The notes under the pieces were generated by a model. It was not told the origin of the DNA and ran no database searches. It worked only from the letters and a program-made list of their open reading frames with translations. 29,507 nt of DNA. It comes from a virus. The stretch is from the IMG/VR virus record IMGVR_UViG_3300042372_000146, positions 1-29,507 of that record, one strand, 5' to 3'. Numbering within the stretch: position 1 is the first letter of the stretch; each line of letters begins with the position of its first letter. The position numbers were made by a program, and so were the translations under genes. Shown here one piece after another: positions 1-7,013 of this stretch.

Positions 1-310
1 TTCCAAGGCTTCCAACAATCGCCCCTGTTGGCTCAGTGCAAAGTGATAGCGTGATATTAATGTAAAAGTTAATGCCAACGGCATTGTACAAATACACGGC
101 TCCGCACAGATTGTTGCGTAGCAAAGTAAACGCAGTCGTTGTAGTCGGGGCTCCTCCGCACAGAAACGTGGGAGTAGATGTACACCGGTATGTGCCAGAT
201 AACGAGGCTGGAGGGTTAGCCCAGCCGCAACACGGCCAAGGTTTTGGCAACGCTGTCTCACCTTGAGAACCCGGAAAATTGTAGCATGTAAACGGTATCG
301 TAGTCGGCAT
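1..310 (-). CDS. Partial distal tail or structural protein, 3' end beyond the window
   Basis: An open frame runs from an ATG at 310 down to base 1 without a stop, giving 103 codons; the C-terminus lies outside the window. It begins MPTTIPFTCYNFPG and is rich in Thr, Pro, Gly and Cys, with eight cysteines in the visible part, including a Cys-Cys pair near residue 30. It looks beta-rich and has no signal peptide. The ATG comes 3 bases after the stop of the preceding gene, whose tail supplies a weak GGGTGA ribosome binding site. Following the tape measure and two other tail genes suggests a tail tip, fibre or adhesin role, which is inference. I do not recognise a family. Confidence 0.7.
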   Translation of the reverse strand, partial: MPTTIPFTCYNFPGSQGETALPKPWPCCGWANPPASLSGTYRCTSTPTFLCGGAPTTTTAFTLLRNNLCGAVYLYNAVGINFYINITLSLCTEPTGAIVGSLG

Positions 311-313
311 AAG

Positions 314-739
314 TCACCCGTAGGTTACGTAAAGAATATTGCCGACGCACTGGACACTACTGACCGCTCCTCCGCTTCCTCCACCTCCAACAGCAAACTC
401 GTACATCGCCACTACTGATCCACCCGCCCCTAGCGGAGTGGTGTCTGCGATGATGCGTTTGTACAAGACCACGATGGTGTTTGTCGCCACGCTAGACGAG
501 CCATTGATTTCGGAGGCGTATGCGGCCGTAGACGTGCCAGTGCGCCCTCCAGTGACGACCTCGTAGCCTGAGCCGTCCAGCAATGCGCGCACTTCTGACC
601 ATGTGTAGAATGTAATAGCCCCGATTGTAAAGGAGCCATTAATCTTGGCGTGAATCTTTTCGTCTGGAACGTAACGGACGGAATATCCACCGGGGATTGT
701 GTTAACAATTGTCTTTGGATCAGCGGATACAAGTCTCAT
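314..739 (-). CDS. Small tail-region structural protein, 141 aa
   Basis: I do not recognise the family. The frame is open further upstream, but the ATG at 739 is preferred because it follows the stop codon of the upstream gene by one base (TAAcATG), while the longer reading would overlap that gene by about 175 bases. The N-terminal half (MRLVSADPKTIVNTIPGGYS) is mixed, with an ITFYTWSEVRALL segment. The C-terminal half carries a glycine-rich stretch, FAVGGGGSGG, and ends in VGNILYVTYG. Glycine-rich, beta-prone C-termini of this kind are common in tail-tip proteins. Its place between two tail genes supports a structural role, but function is unknown. Confidence 0.7.
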   Translation of the reverse strand: MRLVSADPKTIVNTIPGGYSVRYVPDEKIHAKINGSFTIGAITFYTWSEVRALLDGSGYEVVTGGRTGTSTAAYASEINGSSSVATNTIVVLYKRIIADTTPLGAGGSVVAMYEFAVGGGGSGGAVSSVQCVGNILYVTYG

Positions 740-740
740 G

Positions 741-1817
741 TTATTGATCCGGGTTGGCAAAAAGGAGCGAAAACGGGAACGCTGGGTACGTTGGTTTTCC
801 CGTGTTTTGATTGACGGCATAGTACCACTGGGCCGTCTGAGGATTAAACAGCAGGTTGTGGCCGTATGCCACATCGTTGCCGGTTGCGGCAGCGTAAGCG
901 ATGGCTGGAGGTTCATCTCGCTCTAGCATCTGGAACGTGATGTCGCACAGTTTTTGCTGAGACGGTATGTACCCACCACCCGCCGTCTCAATCCATTGAG
1001 GAAAGATCGGAGTGTAAACTCTGTCTACCGCCGCTCCCAGCATCAGGAGCGATCCGGCTTTATGATTATTCCAGTCAAAGATGTTGACGTGACCAGTAGC
1101 TCGCGCAATAAACGAGTTAGGGCTTGTAATAAACGTATACGGCACCTCGTAAAACTTGTATTCAATCTGAGCTGACCGGATTAGCATACGGAGCTGTCCG
1201 CCAGCTACGGCTTTGTCTTGCAACGTAACTGTTGGTGGAGGTGTCGGGTTAGAGTCCATCTTCCAGATCATCTGACCGTTTTCTGCGGTCAGAAACTCAC
1301 TGGACGGTGTGCGTCTGTATTCGGTGTATCGTCGAAATTCCTCAGCGTATTCCTTGATCTCGACAGCACCCGCCTCAGTAGTCCAAGTTTCGGTAAACGT
1401 CTTGATTGAAGAGTCGGGCAAAACGGCATACGGCCTAGCAGTAAAATCTAACGAAAGTTCGTAACGTTTGTATCGTGCGTAATAGGTCAAAGGTGGGGCT
1501 TCGGGCTGAGTGTCAAAGAAGACGTCTTCCTCAGTCGCATCAATCTTGCTGTCAAATTCCACGCCCTCAATGTTGCTAATACGCTCACAGAACAACCATT
1601 GCCAGTGCGGATGCGCAACTGGAAGTTTGCGCTGAATTCCGGCTAGCAAAGGGATTGCTGACCCCATTGCTTCCTTGATTGCGGACTCCAGTTTGTTCTC
1701 TGTAACAATCAGTTTCATCGAGGCCCGTGCGCCCTCGCTCAGACTAAATCCTGAGTTGCTAACAGATCGGCTGGCGATCCTCTCTGTGGCAGCATTGATG
1801 TTGTCTAGTGGTGGCAT
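741..1817 (-). CDS. Tail protein downstream of the tape measure, 358 aa
   Basis: This is the first gene after the tape measure gene, four bases downstream of its stop, which is the usual place for a distal tail or tail-hub component. The N-terminus is helical (residues about 1-60). The rest is rich in aromatic residues and beta-prone: YYARYKRYELSLDF near residue 145, then YTFITSPNSFIARATGHVN, then repeated Tyr/Trp near the C-terminus (AQWYYAVNQNTG). I see no lysozyme, protease or lectin motif. The combination of position, size and aromatic beta content fits a distal tail protein, but I cannot match it to a named family, so the role is inferred from synteny only. Confidence 0.7.
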   Translation of the reverse strand: MPPLDNINAATERIASRSVSNSGFSLSEGARASMKLIVTENKLESAIKEAMGSAIPLLAGIQRKLPVAHPHWQWLFCERISNIEGVEFDSKIDATEEDVFFDTQPEAPPLTYYARYKRYELSLDFTARPYAVLPDSSIKTFTETWTTEAGAVEIKEYAEEFRRYTEYRRTPSSEFLTAENGQMIWKMDSNPTPPPTVTLQDKAVAGGQLRMLIRSAQIEYKFYEVPYTFITSPNSFIARATGHVNIFDWNNHKAGSLLMLGAAVDRVYTPIFPQWIETAGGGYIPSQQKLCDITFQMLERDEPPAIAYAAATGNDVAYGHNLLFNPQTAQWYYAVNQNTGKPTYPAFPFSLLFANPDQ

Positions 1818-1821
1818 GTTG

Positions 1822-3936
1822 TTACCTTGCGACCGCTGGTGCAGGAAGAGCTGGAGCTACTGGAGCAGGAGCCGCCACGGCTTGCTGCACTTCCATTGCG
1901 GCTTTCATTCCAGCTTGAACACCTTGGAGAATAATGTTTGGAAGATTGGCCACGTTATCCACGGCTTTCTTGTTTTGCTGCTCCTTCATTTGAGCTTGGC
2001 TGCTAGTGGCCGTAAATGCCTTTAGGATCGTTTCTCGACTCAGGTCGGCTATGGACTTAAACGCAGGATTTTGCGCGGCTGCAAGGCCCTGTGCGGAGCC
2101 TTTGCCAGCCTGAGCCTGTATCATTCGATCCATCTCAGCGTCTAGCCCTCCCAGTGAGTCGGCTAAATCTTTCATTGCTGGGCCGAGATCAGAAGGCTTA
2201 ACTCCAGCTTTTGCTTTGGTTTCCAAAGTAGCCGCCGCAATATCTGCTTTGTTCTTAGCTTCCGTGTACTTGGTATCTTTTGACGCCTCATCTGCCGGAA
2301 CTGCCTTTAAGAATTCTGCACGCTTGTTTAATAATGGTTCGTTAAACAGTTTGTTTTGTAGCTTTCCAAGTGCCTCAAGTTCACCCATTTTCTTTTTGAT
2401 CTCAGGGCTTTCCTCTCCTAATCCCTGTTTTTTTAACGCATCAATTTCTTTCATCATTGGAACCTTGATGTCCCACTCAATTCTTACGGCCTCGTCTCTC
2501 CGATCAAACGTGCCACCAAGCATGCCTTTTTGTGGGGCCATTGCCGTTGCCGCACGCTTAAGCGTCTCAGACAATGGGTCGGCTTTCATCGTGGCTTTTT
2601 CTTGTTTTTGTCTTTGAAATTGAAGATCCATTTGCATACGATTCATGTACATTTCAAGCAGCGGGATTAGATTTTTGATAGCTTCGGCAAACTTGTCAAT
2701 GTTCATCAGGAGGAAGTTGCCGATTGTGTTAGCAAGCTTTGCAAACACGGGTTCTAACTTTTGCAGTATTGGTCGGAGCGTGTCGGCAAACTTGCGAATA
2801 ACACCGGTAACAATTTTGACTACTGGGAGCAGGGCTTCGCCAAACACAGCCATCAGGTCGCGCATCGCCAAGTCAAACTCAATCATCGCTCCGGGGTTAA
2901 ACGTGTCGATAGCTTCACGAATGCGGCTCATTAGGTCGGGAATGGCCCCCATCGGATTGATTAGCAGGTCAGCGATGGTAGACTTGACGTTCTTAAAAGC
3001 GTCTTGAATCGCAACCTGAGGGGCTTTCATGGACTTAGCAATTGTGGCCACGTTGCCAAAGATTGACGCAAACACCTCAGCGATCATTTCGATCTGTATG
3101 GCGACGATCTCCATTGGTGTTCCAATAGATTCAATCACCTCTGCAATTGCGTCTACGATCATGCCGAAACCGTTAACGATGGCAATAACCGGCTTCAAGA
3201 TTGACGTAAGCAACTTGAGAAGACTTCCGAATACTTTAAGCACGCCCACGATAGGGGCCAATGCGACACTGAGCAGCACTTTAAACGCCTCTGCAATTGG
3301 ACGAACCGCATCAGAAAGTGCGTCGAATACATCTTCTACTGGCTCAAGTGCAATTGCTACAGATTCGGCAGCAATAGCAAGCAGTTTTGCTTCCACGCCA
3401 ACCGTGTTGAATATGCCCGATAGAGTCGTCAACGCTGTTTTTAACTCGGCCCCAATACCTTTAAAAACGGAACCGAACTGGTCCATCACGTCTTTAATCG
3501 GATCAGCTTTTGATTCCTCTTTAGGGGCCTCTGTCTTTTCCTCTGTGAGAGCAGCGGTTACAGGAACGGTCGGTAGCACGGGTTGCGGCAGTTGCGGCGC
3601 TACAGCGGCCTCTGGCAGCACGGGAGCAGCAATAGGGGCGGGTGGCTCTGGTTTCGGCCCGATGCCAAGAGCGTAGTCTAGGTCTGGATTGTATCGTGGG
3701 TCCACTTTTGGCTGAGGCAACGGTACAGAAGGAGGCTGAGCTTTCTGTACAATCGTAGTGACCGGAGCCGCACTGCTGGCTGTAGTTGAACCAGCTAATG
3801 CGGCCGCTTCTTCAAGCGCACGGGACACAGCGTTGAGCTGCTGTTGGTATTTATCCAGTGCCGTAATTAATGGCTTGAGCCCACCTGATGCGGGTGGGCT
3901 TCCTCCGGCGGCAGATATGTCAACCCCTCCCGCCAT
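1822..3936 (-). CDS. Tape measure protein, 704 aa
   Basis: The tape measure sets tail length and is threaded inside the tail tube. The protein starts with a short helical part, has a Pro/Ala-rich linker at about residues 66-125, then a long run of alternating hydrophobic helices at about 180-300 (rich in Ile, Val, Leu, Ala), then long charged helices at about 310-660, and a Pro-Ala tail (APVAPALPAPAVAR). That layout, and its position directly after the frameshifted tail chaperone genes, is diagnostic of tape measures. By the usual estimate of about 0.15 nm per residue, 704 residues suggests a tail of roughly 100 nm. The ATG at 3936 has TTGGAG eight bases upstream and overlaps the GT frame by 17 bases. 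No lytic domain is visible. Confidence 0.9.
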   Translation of the reverse strand: MAGGVDISAAGGSPPASGGLKPLITALDKYQQQLNAVSRALEEAAALAGSTTASSAAPVTTIVQKAQPPSVPLPQPKVDPRYNPDLDYALGIGPKPEPPAPIAAPVLPEAAVAPQLPQPVLPTVPVTAALTEEKTEAPKEESKADPIKDVMDQFGSVFKGIGAELKTALTTLSGIFNTVGVEAKLLAIAAESVAIALEPVEDVFDALSDAVRPIAEAFKVLLSVALAPIVGVLKVFGSLLKLLTSILKPVIAIVNGFGMIVDAIAEVIESIGTPMEIVAIQIEMIAEVFASIFGNVATIAKSMKAPQVAIQDAFKNVKSTIADLLINPMGAIPDLMSRIREAIDTFNPGAMIEFDLAMRDLMAVFGEALLPVVKIVTGVIRKFADTLRPILQKLEPVFAKLANTIGNFLLMNIDKFAEAIKNLIPLLEMYMNRMQMDLQFQRQKQEKATMKADPLSETLKRAATAMAPQKGMLGGTFDRRDEAVRIEWDIKVPMMKEIDALKKQGLGEESPEIKKKMGELEALGKLQNKLFNEPLLNKRAEFLKAVPADEASKDTKYTEAKNKADIAAATLETKAKAGVKPSDLGPAMKDLADSLGGLDAEMDRMIQAQAGKGSAQGLAAAQNPAFKSIADLSRETILKAFTATSSQAQMKEQQNKKAVDNVANLPNIILQGVQAGMKAAMEVQQAVAAPAPVAPALPAPAVAR

Positions 3937-4656
3937 GTTTTGCTCTCCAAGAGGTTTCCAGTTCTTCCAGCTTGATCCCTAGCGCCAGACCCATGTTTAA
4001 GAATTGCGCCTTCTCGTCTACCAAGTGCGTCTCTCGCTGGCTCGATCCAAACGATCCGGGTATCGGGCGTGCCCTTCCGTTCTCGTCTCTGTCCTTGCCG
4101 TAAATCCTCCAGATCTGATAATCAGTCAGGTCACCAATCTGGTCGATGCTCAGTAAATACGGCTCGTCTGTCAGGCTAGCAAAAATGGCCAGCGGATTGA
4201 TTACGCGGATGCCTCGTCGCCCGGAAGAGGGTCCGCATTCTTCCGGGCTTTGGGGAAAGATTCTGAGAACACCTGTCCGATAATTTGCCCGACTTCTTCG
4301 GCGTGTTCCATCAGCATGGAGCTTGCGTCCTCAGCCGGAATGTTTGCCAGCACTCGCAACAAGGCCTCAAGCCCGGAGCTTGAGGTCAGGAAGGTGCGGC
4401 AGATTACACCGCCAAACGAAAACGCACCGGAGCTGATTCTGTCCATGTAGGCACCGTATGCGAGTCGGTACTCCTCGTCGCTCATGTCCTGTTTGCTGAC
4501 GGCCAGTTCGTTTCTTACTCGATCTTGGATAATGCGCTCCAAGGCCGACTTTGACTTTTGCGTCAATAGTCCAAACTTGTACTGCTTGCCACCGATCGTC
4601 GCAAGGATCGGTGATGATTGACCGCCTAGACTTTGACTGACTGTCCCACCGCTCAT
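3920..4656 (-). CDS. Tail assembly chaperone GT fusion made by -1 ribosomal frameshift, about 245 aa
   Basis: After the G frame there is no independent start-led gene between 4201 and 3936, yet the -1 frame is open from well inside G to a TGA at 3920-3922. Reading G from 4656 to the CCC codon at 4254-4252 and then slipping back one base gives 135 G residues plus 110 more. The extension contains INPLAIFASLTDEPYLLSID and then LTDYQIWRIYGKDRDENGR, conserved-looking sequence, and its end overlaps the tape measure start by 17 bases. In lambda-like and many other siphophages, G and GT chaperone the tape measure and help recruit tube subunits; the extension is the T domain. The slippery heptamer, the open -1 frame and the position directly upstream of the tape measure agree. 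Confidence 0.85.
4201..4656 (-). CDS. Tail assembly chaperone G-like protein, 151 aa
   Basis: This is the unshifted product of the chaperone locus. The protein has a short beta part (ILATIGGKQYKFGLLTQKSK, about residues 17-36) followed by helices, a layout typical of phage tail chaperones that bind the tape measure. The ATG at 4656 is chosen over the upstream GTG at 4662, because the GAGG ribosome binding site lies five bases before the ATG but abuts the GTG. The acidic and proline-rich C-terminus (PLPGDEASA) lies after the slippery site and is replaced by another sequence in the frameshift product. It follows a tube-like protein gene by 7 bases and precedes the tape measure, as expected for this role. 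Confidence 0.85.
   Translation of the reverse strand: MSGGTVSQSLGGQSSPILATIGGKQYKFGLLTQKSKSALERIIQDRVRNELAVSKQDMSDEEYRLAYGAYMDRISSGAFSFGGVICRTFLTSSSGLEALLRVLANIPAEDASSMLMEHAEEVGQIIGQVFSESFPKARKNADPLPGDEASA
4252..4258 (-). promoter_or_regulatory. Slippery heptanucleotide for -1 programmed frameshift, T TTC CCC
   Basis: On the coding strand the G-frame codons TCT TTC CCC AAA place TTTCCCC exactly in X XXY YYZ register (last T of TCT, then TTC, then CCC). Slippage by one base lets the Phe and Pro tRNAs re-pair as TTT and CCC, with full pairing at the first two positions. The shift enters the open -1 frame that encodes the T extension. I did not identify a convincing downstream pseudoknot by eye, although G/C-rich sequence follows. 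Confidence 0.82.
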
Positions 4657-4663
4657 ACACACC

Positions 4664-5113
4664 TCAGAACATAAATGGTTCGGTATTCATATCCGTGCTA
4701 GTCGCATCAGTAAAGTTGCCGATGCATACTGCACTAATGGTACATTGTACGACGCCCTTGACATCAGTCGTCAGGTCCATTTTGTCGATCAACACCTGTA
4801 GCTGGTACGGAGGACATATTTCTTCTGTCTCATCAAGGTACAGAAACACCCTGATAATGTGACCGGGCATGATGGAATATCCGACTGAGTTGCCCAGACC
4901 AATCACGTCCGTGCGAGTCGGGTACGGCCCACGCATGGTCACAGTTGCAGTACGCATGCCGACTACGCCTCTGTAGGTGCGAGAGTCGTAGTCGCTAATG
5001 TCCACACGTTCGCCATCGACGGAGAGGGTCCACTCCGTCATGTTGCCGATCTGGGCCACGTTGCTATCCTCTGAATAGATAACAACGGCAGCTTTGCGGC
5101 CAACGAAAAACAT
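4664..5113 (-). CDS. Tail tube-like protein 2, 149 aa
   Basis: The protein has a tube-type pattern: an N-terminal strand, then TEWTLSVDGERVDISDYDSR at about residues 26-45, then RTATVTMRGPY, and an amphipathic beta C-terminal half. The upstream gene shows the parallel pattern TDWSMDTKVDLIDVTNFGSS followed by ASAEISASGPY, so the two look like diverged copies. Tail tube proteins form stacked hexameric rings; phages with two tube-like genes sometimes use one for the major tube and the other for a terminal or minor ring. The start ATG overlaps the upstream stop by one base (TAATG), implying translational coupling. The next gene is the tail chaperone, which also fits. Assignment rests on pattern and synteny, not on a database match. 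Confidence 0.65.
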   Translation of the reverse strand: MFFVGRKAAVVIYSEDSNVAQIGNMTEWTLSVDGERVDISDYDSRTYRGVVGMRTATVTMRGPYPTRTDVIGLGNSVGYSIMPGHIIRVFLYLDETEEICPPYQLQVLIDKMDLTTDVKGVVQCTISAVCIGNFTDATSTDMNTEPFMF

Positions 5114-5484
5114 TACACTGTGATTCCGCTAAGGGTGCCGTTAGACGTTGCGCTGTAGCTGACCTTGGCCACGTCCTTGACGCTCTGATCAATTTTAATT
5201 GACGAGATGCGAGCGGTAACCGTAAACGATGGGGCGCCTACGACAGACGATACGGCCAATATAAACACAGCACTGTCGCCAGCAGCCGCTCCGGCGCTAC
5301 CGTCATATGGACCGCTGGCTGATATTTCGGCGGAAGCAATTCCGGCCTCGTTGGCCGTTACGCCTGAGGAGCCAAAATTAGTTACGTCAATAAGGTCAAC
5401 CTTTGTATCCATTGACCAGTCAGTCAACGGCTGCGTCGTGCCGGCAACAGAAACTGACCCTAGCTTTCCTGAGTAAAAAGGCAT
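5113..5484 (-). CDS. Tail tube-like protein 1, 123 aa
   Basis: The ATG at 5484 (MPFYSGKLGSVSVAG) is chosen because GGAGG sits eight bases upstream and the ATG follows the previous stop by one base; a longer reading would start inside the upstream gene. The sequence is rich in Ser, Ala, Gly and Thr and beta-prone, with TDWSMDTKVDLIDVTNFGSS at about residues 20-39 and SAEISASGPYDG at about 51-62. These features fit the small beta-sandwich of phage tail tube proteins. It resembles the following gene product. Strong ribosome binding and small size are compatible with a highly expressed major tube protein, which is inference. Confidence 0.65.
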   Translation of the reverse strand: MPFYSGKLGSVSVAGTTQPLTDWSMDTKVDLIDVTNFGSSGVTANEAGIASAEISASGPYDGSAGAAAGDSAVFILAVSSVVGAPSFTVTARISSIKIDQSVKDVAKVSYSATSNGTLSGITV

Positions 5485-5485
5485 G

Positions 5486-5965
5486 TTACTGTCCTCCAAT
5501 TAAGGCTAATTCATACGTCCCAGAAGCCGCACCACTTGCATTGGTGATTTTGATAGTTTTGGCTGAGCCCGAAACCGTAAAAGCAGAGCCATCACCGACC
5601 AAAAAGAAACCGCCAGCTTTTACTGTTAGAGTCGGAGACGTGCCACCTAGAAACCACGTCAACCCGTTGGTGGCACCGGGTGAATAGATCATGTCCGTTG
5701 TCGTAGCTTTCATCATGATTGCAATAATGCCTGTTAGCGTCAACGATTGAGCAAGATAATCCGTTACACCCTGCAAGTCGATGGTGACGCTTGCTGATGC
5801 GGCAAGCGTTCCTGAGACGGCGTAGATGCGATTAAATGTAGTAGTACTGGGTGCCAAAGACGCCGTTATCTTGTCCGGTCCCTGTTTGGTTTTGACAAAT
5901 GCGGTGTTGGTCTTAGATTGCGACCAGTTGATCTCTCCAACGACTCCACTAATGTCTACGCTCAT
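5486..5965 (-). CDS. Beta-rich tail structural protein, 159 aa
   Basis: I do not recognise the function. The sequence is dominated by Thr, Ser, Ala and Gly with alternating hydrophobic residues: GTLAASASVTIDLQGVTDYL near residues 50-70, then IIAIMMKAT, then GTSPTLTVKAGGFFLVGDG, and a closing strand pair KTIKITNASGAASGTYELALIGG. This is typical of a beta-sandwich virion protein. The start overlaps the tail terminator-like gene stop as ATGA, and the tube-like gene follows after one base. Its position suggests a minor tail or tail-decorating protein. No enzymatic motif is visible. Confidence 0.7.
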   Translation of the reverse strand: MSVDISGVVGEINWSQSKTNTAFVKTKQGPDKITASLAPSTTTFNRIYAVSGTLAASASVTIDLQGVTDYLAQSLTLTGIIAIMMKATTTDMIYSPGATNGLTWFLGGTSPTLTVKAGGFFLVGDGSAFTVSGSAKTIKITNASGAASGTYELALIGGQ

Positions 5966-6396
5966 GTTGTGCGCTCCTCTAGGACTTGGTAGGTGACGCT
6001 CATGCCAGAAACATCGTAGTTCGATGTGTTACCGGTGACTGTTTCAAACGCTGGCTGCATGTCCAGTTCCATGCCGATGATATTCTCAATATCGGGCAAC
6101 GTTGGCTGATACAAAGCCTGCCTGATCTGCTGCCTCAGCAGGAGCCAGTCGCGCACGTCCTGCTCGAATAAACGATTGCCTGCTTGAACTAGGGTCACTT
6201 GCACCGTGTACGAGTAAGCGACCTGCCGGTTAAACGCTTCAAGATCAATCTTTTCGGCCGCTGGCGAGATGATAATCGTAGGAAGAGTGTCGGTTTCCAA
6301 GTAGATGGCACGTTTGCGAACTTTGATGTGATTGTCACCCATAACGCCCACAAGGCGTTGTTTGATGCTCATCAGGATGTCCCAGTAAACACTCAC
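5962..6396 (-). CDS. Probable tail terminator (tail completion) protein, 144 aa
   Basis: Tail terminators cap the tube and mediate joining to the head. The protein opens with MSVYWDILMSIKQRLV, then has strands around LPTIIISPAAEKID (about 38-51), VAYSYTVQVTLVQAGNR, and ends in VSGMSVTYQVLEE. The alpha-beta-beta-beta layout and the 130-150 residue size are those of the gpU/gp17-like terminator fold, and the gene sits between the connector region and the tube genes, where terminators usually lie. Translation starts at GTG (6396) overlapping the upstream stop as GTGA. An internal ATG at 6372 is a possible alternative but would remove the first helix. Medium confidence because the family is highly divergent. 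Confidence 0.6.
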   Translation of the reverse strand: MSVYWDILMSIKQRLVGVMGDNHIKVRKRAIYLETDTLPTIIISPAAEKIDLEAFNRQVAYSYTVQVTLVQAGNRLFEQDVRDWLLLRQQIRQALYQPTLPDIENIIGMELDMQPAFETVTGNTSNYDVSGMSVTYQVLEERTT

Positions 6397-7013
6397 AATG
6401 CGTGCCCTGCGTCAGCCGTCGAACTGATCTCCCACATGTTTTGTACCACAGATTGTACTACCGAATCAATTCGGTACCTGCGCCCATATGCATCAGTGAT
6501 CAGGGCGTTAATTTCAGGCGCAGTAGGACACTCTTGAATCCACATGTTCCACTGAGTCGTTGTGCCGTATGCGGTCAACGCTCCGGCTCCTCCGGTGTCC
6601 AGATTAGCTGGCAGCCTAAACACTCGGAGAACGGTTGACGTGACGCCAGAAAGGTCGGTAATCGAAACGGTCTCTAGATTATCGAACACTAGATGATCGC
6701 CAGCAGGAGTCCAAAAGCTGGACGGCACCACCCGTGAGGTTAGCACCGTAAATCCACCAGTGCGCGCCACCGTAGACGCTCCGGTGCTTTCCCAAACGTA
6801 TGAAACCGAGCCAGCAGTTGCCGCCGTGTAATTAAGAGTGTAGCTGCCGACTGTAGGGTTATTCAACTCAGGATGAGTGCCGTAGACGTAAACAGTCGGC
6901 ACTCCTGCCAGCGTAAACGTCAACGTCACCGTAGTAGGATCGACCAGAGCGTTTGCTGGATTGCGAAACGTGGCTGCAACTCGGATAGTGTCGCCGACGT
7001 AATAGGTGGACAT
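6393..7013 (-). CDS. Virion protein with Ig-like N-terminal domain, 206 aa
   Basis: The ATG at 7013 shares one base with the stop of the upstream gene (TGATG) and has GGAG eleven bases upstream; the frame is open for another 60 codons but that stretch is coding in the upstream gene. Residues about 1-90 look like an Ig or bacterial Ig-like sandwich (VGDTIRVAATFRNPANALVD, then TVTLTFTLAG, then GSYTLNYTAATAG, then VSYVWESTG). The C-terminal part (about 95-206) contains FDNLETVSITDLSGVTST and ITDAYGRRYRIDSVVQSV. Neighbouring genes place it in the head-tail joining or tail region. The exact role is unknown. Confidence 0.7.
   Translation of the reverse strand: MSTYYVGDTIRVAATFRNPANALVDPTTVTLTFTLAGVPTVYVYGTHPELNNPTVGSYTLNYTAATAGSVSYVWESTGASTVARTGGFTVLTSRVVPSSFWTPAGDHLVFDNLETVSITDLSGVTSTVLRVFRLPANLDTGGAGALTAYGTTTQWNMWIQECPTAPEINALITDAYGRRYRIDSVVQSVVQNMWEISSTADAGHAL

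Noticed and set aside
314-916. Longer 200-codon reading of the tail-region protein
   Set aside because: The first 59 codons overlap the upstream 358-residue gene and look like a frame shadow. The ATG at 739 follows that gene's stop by one base.
3029-3676. 215-codon plus-strand open frame opposite the tape measure gene
   Set aside because: It is antisense to the tape measure reading frame, has repetitive Ser/Ala/Thr composition typical of a shadow of a helical gene, and lacks a ribosome binding site and coherent domain.
4246-4258. Alternative slippery site C CCC AAA just downstream
   Set aside because: It does not fit X XXY YYZ; the A-site tRNA would mispair on slipping. TTTCCCC fits fully.
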